DNA of 8,510 nucleotides from the NCBI GenBank assembly GCA_029264635.1, contig JARIAA010000057.1:1-8510 (forward strand). The letters are read 5' to 3'. The stretch is from Psychrobacter sp. (GTDB lineage Bacteria > Pseudomonadota > Gammaproteobacteria > Pseudomonadales > Moraxellaceae). Positions within the stretch are counted from its first letter, which is position 1; the number at the start of each line of letters is the position of its first letter. Positions 1 through 5,221 of this stretch are shown here, one piece after another. The translations under genes were made by a program, and so were the position numbers. The notes below the pieces were generated by a model. It saw only the letters and a program-made list of their open reading frames with translations. It had not been told where the DNA came from and ran no database searches.

Positions 1-1
1 C

Positions 2-58
2 AACGGTTTACTTACTGCAGTTTGGGTACCTATATTTATAGGTGCATTAGGTATTTAA
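2..58 (+). CDS. 3' end of an unidentified gene, probable membrane protein C-terminus
   Basis: Reading from base 2, an open frame runs into a TAA at 56-58 and encodes NGLLTAVWVPIFIGALGI. The gene begins before the window. The last residues are hydrophobic with a Val-Pro kink, like a final transmembrane helix with almost no cytoplasmic tail. Helices of this kind end permeases such as the LptF/LptG family, but 18 residues are too few to name a family. A stem-loop 14 bases after the stop (73-120) fits the end of a transcription unit. The frame could also be open by chance. Confidence 0.45.
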   Translation, partial: NGLLTAVWVPIFIGALGI

Positions 59-72
59 AGATGATTGATTTT

Positions 73-120
73 GAATGATGAACATTGTGATATCTTTTAT
101 CAAGATACCATTCATCGTTC
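73..120. repeat. Long imperfect hairpin after the first gene, possible terminator
   Basis: GAATGATGAA (73-82) pairs with TTCATCGTTC (111-120) over ten positions with one G-T wobble. Inside it TATCTT (91-96) pairs with AAGATA (102-107) around a five-base loop. No T-run follows on either strand, so it is not a standard intrinsic terminator. It could be a Rho-linked 3' end stabiliser or a small intergenic repeat. The pairing is seen directly; the role is inferred. Confidence 0.45.
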
Positions 121-138
121 CTACTTCTGTTCAGATAT

Positions 139-155
139 GTTTAAAATTTTTAAAC
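139..155. repeat. Perfect 17-bp AT-rich palindrome, possible operator
   Basis: GTTTAAAATTTTTAAAC consists of two perfect 8-base arms (139-146 and 148-155) around one central base. The spacing suits a dimeric DNA-binding protein rather than an RNA hairpin, because a one-base loop cannot form. It lies about 180 bases upstream of the candidate promoter for the transglycosylase gene. The region is AT-rich, so chance is a real alternative. Confidence 0.3.
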
Positions 156-270
156 CTATCCTTGTGATAAGTCACTCATTAAAATAATTTTTACAAATTT
201 ATCGTTTAATTTATTTCTACTCATAATACGCCAGCATAAGCTTAATATTTTGATTGTTATTACTTTTTTA

Positions 271-288
271 CAAACTGAATAGAGTTTG
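271..288. repeat. Short inverted repeat upstream of the transglycosylase gene
   Basis: CAAACT (271-276) and AGTTTG (283-288) are perfect complements around a six-base spacer. It lies shortly before the candidate extended -10 element at 332-340. It could be a weak operator or simply chance. Confidence 0.2.
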
Positions 289-331
289 AATCTTAAGTTT
301 GGTTAATTTTATAGGGCTAAAAGTTATTTTA

Positions 332-340
332 TGTTATAGT
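332..340 (+). promoter_or_regulatory. Candidate extended -10 promoter for the transglycosylase gene
   Basis: TGTTATAGT matches the extended -10 form TGnTATAnT. No good -35 hexamer stands 17 bases upstream, which extended -10 promoters can tolerate. Transcription would begin near 347 and give a leader of about 150-170 bases. A second, weaker pair lies at 366-371 (TTGCAA) and 389-394 (TAATTT) with 17-base spacing. Use of that second promoter would exclude a start codon at 379. Confidence 0.35.
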
Positions 341-474
341 AAGCAACTATTATCTTTTGTATCTATTGCAAGTGATTTTTGTTAGACGTAATTTTTGTTG
401 GCTACCTTAGTTTAGTTGTTAGTAAGTGCTTGCATTATGACAACGGATTGGGTCAGTCGAACAACACGCCTATA

Positions 475-490
475 AGCAAAGCAATTTGCT
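475..490 (+). repeat. Small GCAA-tetraloop hairpin before the ATG at 499
   Basis: AGCAAA (475-480) and TTTGCT (485-490) flank GCAA, a GNRA-type tetraloop that is stable in RNA. It ends eight bases before the alternative ATG at 499 and occupies the place where a ribosome-binding site would be. If transcribed it would tend to disfavour that start and favour 517/520. Whether it is functional is inference. Confidence 0.3.
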
Positions 491-519
491 ACTATTTGAT
501 GAAAAGTGATATCTCTATG

Positions 520-1317
520 ATGAATATTGTACCCTTGTTTAATCGCTGTCTATCTCCACTCCTATTGACCGCTCTTACCTTAACGACGTTATCTGTCACT
601 GCCCAAGCTGGCAATATGTATATTTATAAAGACCAAGGCGGACAAGTACTTCTTACTAATGTCAATCCAAGCGGCAACTTTGATAAGTTTACTAAAAAAG
701 TAAAAGTCACCTATTATAAAGACTCAAAGATGTATGACGGTGGTAGTGATAGCATCGATTACGGCAGTAGTTCTGCTAGCAAAAGTGGTACCCGCAATTC
801 TTATGATTCTTATATTCGCGCCTCGGCTGCCCGCCACGGTGTCGACCCTGGCCTTATGAAAGCAATGATGCATACAGAGTCTGCGTTCAATCCAAATGCG
901 CGCTCCCCTGTAGGCGCTCAAGGTTTGATGCAACTGATGCCCGCTACGGCCAGTCGTTTTCGAGTGAGCAATCCTTGGAACCCTGCTGATAATATCGAAG
1001 GTTCAGCCAAATATATTGCTTGGCTCATGCGCCGCTTTAACAACAATGTTGAATATGCTGTCGCTGGCTATAACGCTGGTGAAGGTAACGTAGATAAGTA
1101 TAAGGGTATTCCACCGTTCAAAGAGACTCGCAACTATGTTAAAACAGTCATGAGCCGCTATCACAGTTTATATAAGAACGACTCTGGACTCTCTGAAAAC
1201 ACTATGAATGCTAGTAATGCAACTACCAATAGTGGTATGCAAACGGTTAGTTACGGTACCAGTAATAATAGTGCTAGCGCCAGTTATGCTAATTCAGCTT
1301 ATGCAGCACTTCGCTAA
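520..1317 (+). CDS. Secreted lytic transglycosylase (SLT family) with N-terminal DUF4124-like segment
   Basis: Predicted periplasmic enzyme that cleaves the MurNAc-GlcNAc bond of peptidoglycan and leaves a 1,6-anhydro end. The chosen start gives 265 residues. Residues 1-30 form a signal peptide with a hydrophobic core (LLLTALTLTTLSV) and an AQA cleavage site. Residues 33-50 (MYIYKDQGGQVLLTNV) resemble the small DUF4124 module. A Ser/Gly-rich linker precedes the SLT domain at about 94-214. The domain shows the catalytic Glu120 in HTESAFNP, then GLMQLMP (135-141) and GYNAGEGN near 183-190, which are the family's classic motifs. The Ser/Asn-rich tail after 218 has no visible domain. The frame stays open back to a TTG at 379 and has ATGs at 499 and 517, but only the 517/520 starts place a normal signal peptide at the N-terminus; no strong Shine-Dalgarno decides among them. 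The gene converges on tsf and shares its terminator. It resembles MltE/EmtA- or Slt70-type catalytic domains; the exact physiological role is unknown. Confidence 0.88.
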   Translation: MNIVPLFNRCLSPLLLTALTLTTLSVTAQAGNMYIYKDQGGQVLLTNVNPSGNFDKFTKKVKVTYYKDSKMYDGGSDSIDYGSSSASKSGTRNSYDSYIRASAARHGVDPGLMKAMMHTESAFNPNARSPVGAQGLMQLMPATASRFRVSNPWNPADNIEGSAKYIAWLMRRFNNNVEYAVAGYNAGEGNVDKYKGIPPFKETRNYVKTVMSRYHSLYKNDSGLSENTMNASNATTNSGMQTVSYGTSNNSASASYANSAYAALR

Positions 1318-1356
1318 GATCAAGTAACCAACGTAATAAACAACGTCTAAAACATA

Positions 1357-1388
1357 AAAAAACCCGTTAAATGAATAACGGGTTTTTT
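1357..1388. terminator. Bidirectional intrinsic terminator between the transglycosylase gene and tsf
   Basis: AACCCGTTA (1361-1369) and TAACGGGTT (1376-1384) form a nine-base stem around a six-base loop, extended by A-T pairs to six T on the right and A on the left. The T-run on the plus strand ends transcription from the left gene; the A-run reads as T on the minus strand and ends rpsB-tsf. It stands 39 bases after the left stop codon and 34 bases after the tsf stop. The absence of a downstream gene in the tsf unit suggests that pyrH, which often follows tsf, lies elsewhere. Confidence 0.93.
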
Positions 1389-1422
1389 ATATCTATACTA
1401 CTTGCTTTATATGATGTAAAGC

Positions 1423-2298
1423 TTATTTATTAGCCGCTTGAGTAGCAGCCACTTCAGCAGCAAAGTCTTCTTGCTTTTTCTCAATGCCTTCGCCCACTTC
1501 TAAGCGTTTAAAGCCAAGTACTTTTACGCCTTCAGCTTTTAGTACGTCGCCCACTTTTTTCTCATTGTCCATAACGTATGGCTGACGTAGTAACGTCACT
1601 TCGTCTAGGTACTTACGTAAGCCACCTTCGATCATTTTTTCAACAATGTTGTCAGGCTTGCCAGACTCTTTCGCTTTAGCTTCGATAATGTCTTTTTCGC
1701 GCGCTAGTACATCAGCAGCCACATTTTCATCATCTACGGCTACAGGGTTGAACGCTGCAATGTGCATAGCCAGGTTTTTGCCAGTCTCTGTACTGCCGCC
1801 CTCGAAAGAGACCACAACACCAATACGTAGACCGTGACGATAGGAAGCAATGTTAGTGCCTTCAAGCGTTTCAACGCGGCGAATTTGGATGTTCTCACCA
1901 ATTTTTTGTACCAAAGATACGCGAGCTTCTTCGACAGTTTGACCATCACTATAAGGTAGCTCAGCGATAGCAGCAACATCAGTCACGTTATTTTCTAGAG
2001 CAACATTAGCCACTTTTTCTGCAAATGCTGTAAAGCTTTCATCTTTTGCAACAAAGTCGGTTTGGCAGTTAACTTCTAATAAAAACGCTTTGTTAGCATC
2101 TTGAGCGATAATAATAGCGCCATCAGCTGCGATGTTACCTGCTTTTTTGGCCGCTTTCGCTTGACCAGACTTACGCAAGTTATCGATGGCAACTTCAACA
2201 TCACCATTGGCCTCTTCTAATGCTTTTTTACATTCCATCATGCCAAGACCAGTACGGTCACGCAATTCTTTTACCATTTTGGCAGTTACTTGTACCAT
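1423..2298 (-). CDS. tsf: Elongation factor Ts (EF-Ts)
   Basis: Cytoplasmic guanine-nucleotide exchange factor that releases GDP from EF-Tu during translation elongation. The protein is 291 residues, near the usual 280-300. The N-terminal UBA-like part (about 1-55) contains the family signature region LRDRTGLGMMECKKALEEAN. The TDFV motif that contacts EF-Tu is at residues 80-83 within CQTDFVAKDE. The core continues with IGENIQIRRV, and the C-terminal module ends with the conserved VGEGIEKK region. The start is supported by TGAGGT (2306-2311) seven bases upstream of the ATG. It lies downstream of rpsB, the standard order in bacteria, but across a 323-base spacer that may hold its own promoter. 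All regions look intact. Confidence 0.98.
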   Translation of the reverse strand: MVQVTAKMVKELRDRTGLGMMECKKALEEANGDVEVAIDNLRKSGQAKAAKKAGNIAADGAIIIAQDANKAFLLEVNCQTDFVAKDESFTAFAEKVANVALENNVTDVAAIAELPYSDGQTVEEARVSLVQKIGENIQIRRVETLEGTNIASYRHGLRIGVVVSFEGGSTETGKNLAMHIAAFNPVAVDDENVAADVLAREKDIIEAKAKESGKPDNIVEKMIEGGLRKYLDEVTLLRQPYVMDNEKKVGDVLKAEGVKVLGFKRLEVGEGIEKKQEDFAAEVAATQAANK

Positions 2299-2305
2299 GG
2301 GAATT

Positions 2306-2311
2306 ACCTCA
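2306..2311 (-). promoter_or_regulatory. tsf: Shine-Dalgarno of tsf
   Basis: TGAGGT on the minus strand stands seven bases before the ATG at 2298 and fixes that start. Confidence 0.8.
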
Positions 2312-2434
2312 GTATTGTTATATATGAACGTGCTTATATCCTGACAAATATATTGATAAAAGCACTGTCTTTTTTAATATGGCTAATCTAATGACAAACG
2401 ACATTAATATGGATAGCAAATACCGTCCAATAAA

Positions 2435-2463
2435 TATTTATCTGTTAACGACTTACCTGCCAA
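2435..2463 (-). promoter_or_regulatory. Candidate internal promoter for tsf
   Basis: On the minus strand TTGGCA (2463-2458) is separated by 17 bases from TAAATA (2440-2435). The -35 matches the sigma-70 consensus at five of six positions, the -10 at only three. It would start transcription about 130 bases before tsf. If real, it gives tsf some expression independent of rpsB. The evidence is weak in such AT-rich DNA. Confidence 0.3.
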
Positions 2464-2484
2464 CAATTTGAACTACTAATAATA

Positions 2485-2514
2485 AGGCATGACGAGTAAA
2501 ACTACATCATGCCT
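2485..2514 (-). promoter_or_regulatory. Stem-loop in the rpsB-tsf spacer, possible attenuator
   Basis: AGGCATGA (2485-2492) pairs perfectly with TCATGCCT (2507-2514). Inner bases extend the stem with a G-C pair, a wobble, a bulge and three more pairs, leaving a three-base loop. On the minus strand it is followed by TTATTATTAG, a poor but T-rich tail. A partial terminator here would lower tsf relative to rpsB; it could also be an RNA-processing site. The structure is seen, the function is inferred. Confidence 0.45.
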
Positions 2515-2542
2515 ATGGTAAGCTTTTATTAATGTCATTTTT

Positions 2543-2597
2543 GTTAATGCTATAAAAATACTAATAAAAATTATATCAGACTATCTCTAGCATTAAC
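2543..2597. repeat. 10-bp inverted repeat just after rpsB
   Basis: GTTAATGCTA (2543-2552) and TAGCATTAAC (2588-2597) are perfect complements separated by 35 AT-rich bases. The arms begin 24 bases after the rpsB stop codon in the direction of transcription. The RNA would form a stem with a large loop, and on DNA it could be a paired binding site. With the hairpin at 2485-2514 it accounts for most of the recognisable structure in the 323-base spacer (2299-2621), which has no credible gene. Confidence 0.4.
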
Positions 2598-2621
2598 TGC
2601 AAGACTTTTTAGATCAGCGAT

Positions 2622-3434
2622 TTACTCTGCTGGTGTTGCAGCGTCTTCTGTTTTAGCGTCAGCAAAAGCTTCTTCAGTAGCAGGAGCGTCTTCAACAGAC
2701 TGTTCTTGATCAGCTTTACAATTTGCTTGAGTTTGTGCGTACTCTTTACCCGCGATAATAGCATCGGCAACAGCCGTCACATATAACGTTACCGCACGGA
2801 TAGCATCATCGTTCGCTGGAATGATGTAATCAACATTGTCTGGGTTAGAGTTCGTATCAACGATACCGATAACTGGGATACCTAGATTTTTTGCTTCTTT
2901 AATCGCAATCGCTTCGTGATCAACGTCAACAACAAAGATCGCGTCAGGTAGGCCGCCCATATCTTTAATACCGCCTAATGAACGCTCAAGTTTTTCCATA
3001 TCGCGAGTACGCTCGAGCGCTTCACGTTTGGTTAACTTTGCAAACGTACCATCTTCTGCTTGTTTTTCAAGCTCTTTTAGACGATTGATTGACTGGCGTA
3101 ATGTTTTCCAGTTGGTAAGCATTCCACCTAACCAGCGATGATCAACGTATGGCATGCCAGCGCGAGTCGCTTGCTCAGCGATGATGCCGCTTGCCGCACG
3201 CTTAGTACCAACAAACAATACCTTGTTTTTCTTCGCCGCGATGCTGTTTACGTAGTTTAGCGCTTCGTTAAAAGCTTTTACGGTGTGCTCTAGGTTAATG
3301 ATATGGATCTTGTTACGTGCACCAAAGATATATGGACCCATTTTTGGGTTCCAAAAGCGTGTTTGGTGACCAAAGTGAGCGCCAGCTTGTTATAAGTCGC
3401 GCATCGAAACTTGGGTTGGATTTTGATTAGCCAT
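2622..3434 (-). CDS. rpsB: 30S ribosomal protein S2, interrupted by an in-frame TAA at codon 15
   Basis: S2 is an essential small-subunit protein needed for S1 binding and initiation. The complete frame has 270 sense positions if the stop is read through. Translation from the ATG at 3434 gives MANQNPTQVSMRDL, then TAA, then QAGAHFGHQTRFWNPKMGPY and the rest of S2 without a frame change. The conserved AGAHFGHQ block, the VGTKRAA segment, HRWLGGMLTNWKT, the SLGGIKDMGGLPDA region and the VDTNSNP/NDDAIRAV block are all present. The C-terminal tail after about residue 235 is acidic and Ala-rich. AGGA lies eight bases before the ATG, supporting this start. The longest uninterrupted reading begins at the internal ATG at 3341 and would lack 31 N-terminal residues, including the conserved HFGHQ region. 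Normal S2 proteins have Leu at the stop position, so TTA to TAA is a one-base change. Sequencing error, assembly error or a real nonsense mutation are the alternatives. Confidence 0.93.
3390..3392 (-). other. Premature in-frame ochre codon in rpsB
   Basis: The minus strand reads GAC TTA TAA CAA GCT GGC. The expected S2 sequence at this point is Asp-Leu-Leu-Gln-Ala-Gly, so TAA replaces a leucine codon such as TTA. The reading frame is the same on both sides, which excludes an insertion or deletion. Confidence 0.95.
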
Positions 3435-3544
3435 GTTAACTGTCCTATTGGTTGGGTTATGCCTCCACATCACAAAAACTGCCTATTTCGCAACACGCAT
3501 CTGCTTAAGTATAGTGCTTATAAGAACGCCTTATACAAGTGCAA
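3435..3544 (-). promoter_or_regulatory. rpsB promoter and leader
   Basis: On the minus strand TTGCAC (3544-3539) and TATAAG (3522-3517) are 16 bases apart, a plausible sigma-70 promoter. Transcription would begin near 3510 and give a leader of about 75 bases. The leader holds a GGAGG about 30 bases before the ATG, and a closer AGGA eight bases before it. In many gammaproteobacteria S2 represses its own operon by binding the rpsB leader; a comparable element may sit here, but I cannot draw a convincing fold. TATACT nearby (3512-3507) is an alternative -10. Confidence 0.45.
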
Positions 3545-3806
3545 ATTAATCAAGTCGCCAAACACCCAGCAATTTTTTGCCATGATGTGTGTGTCATTGG
3601 TTGGTTTAAAAAATTGAGCTATCGTTTCATCTTAAGCACAAATGAATGTGAGTATAAAAATAGCTGCGCTGTATTTTATCATATAAAAGACAATAAGCTC
3701 CAGCAGTTTATTCATATACATAGGAGCTATAAATACTTGTTTTGATTACCTACTTTGCTTATCTATGGGCACTATGTCATGAAATCAATACTTTAATCGT
3801 AAAGTA
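3545..3806. other. Intergenic stretch without a credible gene
   Basis: Together with the leader, this fills the gap between rpsB and the chemosensory-like cluster. Short plus-strand frames here code for no recognisable protein and lie across the rpsB promoter. Two small inverted repeats are visible: TTTTAT/ATAAAA at 3674-3688, and AGCTCC (3696-3701) with GGAGCT (3723-3728) across 21 bases. Neither has an obvious role; additional upstream rpsB promoter elements are possible. Confidence 0.5.
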
Positions 3807-3834
3807 AAAAAACGACACATTCATGCCGTTTTTT
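3807..3834 (-). terminator. Intrinsic terminator of the chemosensory-like cluster
   Basis: On the minus strand ACGGCA and TGTCGT pair, with one G-U wobble, around the loop TGAATG. The stem is flanked by an A-run and followed by a run of seven T. It lies 34 bases after the stop codon of the last CheX-like gene. On the plus strand the wobble becomes an A-C mismatch, so it should act mainly on the minus strand. It separates this cluster from rpsB transcription. Confidence 0.82.
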
Positions 3835-3867
3835 ATTGATGCTTGATTTTGTATTGTTAATTCAAGA

Positions 3868-4317
3868 CTATGTGATACAAATGCCTATCACCGCATGATA
3901 ATCGCGCCACGTAAACGGGGTAATGTAGCTATGACGCTCTTTTGGTAAATAAGACGTACTTGGTGCACCTTCAACGATATTAGGAGGTGAGATAATAAAT
4001 TCCGAGCCAAACTCAGTACGGGCATTACCCGATATCGTATTTGCCATCTCGCCAAGTAAGTCTTTCATCATCGTGATCGAAGAATCAGGCTCGCCCATCA
4101 CTTTTATGATTTCTCGCAGCATAATGGTAGGAGCGCTCACGTAAACACAGCCTTGAAGAGGCCCTGAGATTTTAATAACACCGCTATAATCATAACCAAT
4201 AGTACTTTTATTGTTATTCAAATAGGGGGTGTCAATAGCGACTTGTGCATCATCAATCTGTGCAAAAAATGCATTAATTGAACTAAGAAACACGCCTAAC
4301 TTCTCTACATTAACCAT
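3868..4317 (-). CDS. CheX-like chemotaxis phosphatase, second copy
   Basis: Predicted cytoplasmic CheX-family protein of 149 residues, near the family's usual length. CheX proteins remove phosphate from CheY-type receivers using a Glu and an Asn on one helix. Here the helix reads DLLGEMANTISGNAR, placing Glu90 and Asn93 in the expected E-x-x-N pattern. A conserved DYSGVIKISG strand lies at about 43-52 and a C-terminal ITPFTWR block at 132-138. The protein is about 45% identical by eye to its upstream neighbour (4359-4808), so the two arose by duplication. It is the last gene of the cluster, 41 bases after the previous stop, with only a weak ribosome-binding site. A receiver-targeted phosphatase fits the adjacent CheY-like gene; non-catalytic partner binding is possible. 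Confidence 0.85.
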   Translation of the reverse strand: MVNVEKLGVFLSSINAFFAQIDDAQVAIDTPYLNNNKSTIGYDYSGVIKISGPLQGCVYVSAPTIMLREIIKVMGEPDSSITMMKDLLGEMANTISGNARTEFGSEFIISPPNIVEGAPSTSYLPKERHSYITPFTWRDYHAVIGICIT

Positions 4318-4349
4318 AATATATTATTGTCCGTATTTATCATGTGCCA

Positions 4350-4368
4350 GCAGGATAATTAATCCTGC
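4350..4368 (-). promoter_or_regulatory. Hairpin spanning the stop codon between the two CheX-like genes
   Basis: GCAGGAT (4350-4356) and ATCCTGC (4362-4368) form a perfect seven-base stem. The five-base loop contains the TAA (4361-4359) of the upstream CheX-like gene. No T-run follows, so a complete terminator is unlikely. It could tune translation of the last gene, which has a weak Shine-Dalgarno, or protect a processed mRNA end. The role is inferred. Confidence 0.45.
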
Positions 4369-4808
4369 AGACAGACTACAATTTCACCGACTTGTGAACG
4401 CCAAGTGATGGGAATAATAAAGGAGCGCTCATCGCTGGGCAATACAATACTTTGCGGTGAACCTTTAAATACAAATGGCACAGAGATATGAAACTCACCG
4501 CCAAATTCGTTACGAGCATTGCCAGCTATCGTATTAGCAACTTCACCAGCAAGGTCCATGTAAATCTCTTCACTATCATCAGTCTCACCCATGCTCTCTA
4601 ATATAACAGAGAGTAATTTGTGTGTTGCTGAAAAATATACTACCCCTTTTTGGACCCCTGATATACCAATGACACCTGTATAATCATGGACCTTTGGCTG
4701 TTTGTTTTCTAGCAAGTAAGGCGTATCAGCGATAAGCTCTTCTTCACCAAATTGGTTAAAATAGTTACTAATGATACTTAAAAAGATTTGTAACTTTTTT
4801 TCTTTCAT
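4359..4808 (-). CDS. CheX-like chemotaxis phosphatase, first copy
   Basis: Predicted cytoplasmic receiver phosphatase of 149 residues, paralogous to the protein at 3868-4317. The catalytic-type helix DLAGEVANTIAGNAR carries Glu89 and Asn92. The DYTGVIGISG strand (42-51) and the IIPITWR block (131-137) match the paralogue. The two copies differ most at the N-terminal helix and in the loop near residues 108-127, which could set partner preference. It follows the receiver gene by 30 bases. No strong Shine-Dalgarno is visible, so coupling to upstream translation is plausible. Both catalytic residues are kept, so neither copy looks degraded. Confidence 0.86.
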   Translation of the reverse strand: MKEKKLQIFLSIISNYFNQFGEEELIADTPYLLENKQPKVHDYTGVIGISGVQKGVVYFSATHKLLSVILESMGETDDSEEIYMDLAGEVANTIAGNARNEFGGEFHISVPFVFKGSPQSIVLPSDERSFIIPITWRSQVGEIVVCLQD

Positions 4809-4838
4809 AATGACATCTACTTAGATCGTTGAATGGTA

Positions 4839-5201
4839 TTAGTCTTGCATCAGCTCAAATAAAGATTCTACAAGATCTTCCTCTGAGAAGGGCTTGCATA
4901 AGAATCCACTGGCGCCTAACGATAAAGCTTCAATACCTGTAGATTTATCTGACAAAGCCGATACGACCAATATCCGTACCTTAGGATCAATAGTGATAAT
5001 TTTTTCTATACATTCAAGACCATCCATCTCTGGCATGGTTAAATCCATGGTAATAACATCTGGACGGTGTATATTGAATTTTTCAATGGCTTGGACTCCG
5101 CTAGTTGCTGTCGCTACCAACATAAAGTTCCCTGAATCGTAAGCTCGCTGAATACGGTTACGAATGATATTAGAATCATCAACAATCATGAGTTTGTACA
5201 T
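4839..5201 (-). CDS. Single-domain CheY-like response regulator
   Basis: A 120-residue receiver with no output domain. The acidic pocket is Asp8-Asp9, the predicted phosphorylated residue is Asp53 (MDLTMPEMDG), the switch Ser is 81 and the conserved Lys is 103 in CKPF. An aromatic switch residue is probably Phe100. It should accept phosphate from the HPt domain of the upstream kinase and act by binding another protein. The gene starts 20 bases after the kinase stop, with GAGGA in the gap. Neighbouring CheX-like phosphatases make it their likely substrate. It may be a CheY that controls a motor or pilus, a phosphate sink, or an intermediate; nothing in the window shows its target. Confidence 0.93.
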   Translation of the reverse strand: MYKLMIVDDSNIIRNRIQRAYDSGNFMLVATATSGVQAIEKFNIHRPDVITMDLTMPEMDGLECIEKIITIDPKVRILVVSALSDKSTGIEALSLGASGFLCKPFSEEDLVESLFELMQD

Positions 5202-5221
5202 AACTAATTTATTATCCTCAA

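Noticed and set aside
379..519. A TTG start at 379 for the transglycosylase
   Set aside because: It would put some 47 residues before the signal peptide, no ribosome-binding site precedes it, and the added residues resemble no known domain.
2622..3341. Taking the internal ATG at 3341 as the true start of rpsB
   Set aside because: The 31 codons upstream match conserved S2 sequence, and the ATG at 3434 has a good Shine-Dalgarno. The internal start would remove a conserved block.
3390..3392. Programmed recoding of the rpsB stop to selenocysteine or pyrrolysine
   Set aside because: Those amino acids use TGA and TAG. The position is normally leucine, and no recoding structure is evident.
3381..3400. 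A frameshift as the cause of the rpsB interruption
   Set aside because: S2 sequence is in the same frame before and after the TAA, so a base substitution is sufficient and an indel is excluded.
3411..3617. A 68-residue plus-strand open frame across the rpsB start and leader
   Set aside because: It overlaps the start of rpsB and its promoter on the other strand, has no recognisable protein features and no clear ribosome-binding site.
3539..3745. A second 68-residue plus-strand open frame upstream of rpsB
   Set aside because: The composition looks like translated AT-rich non-coding DNA, and it overlaps the preceding spurious frame.
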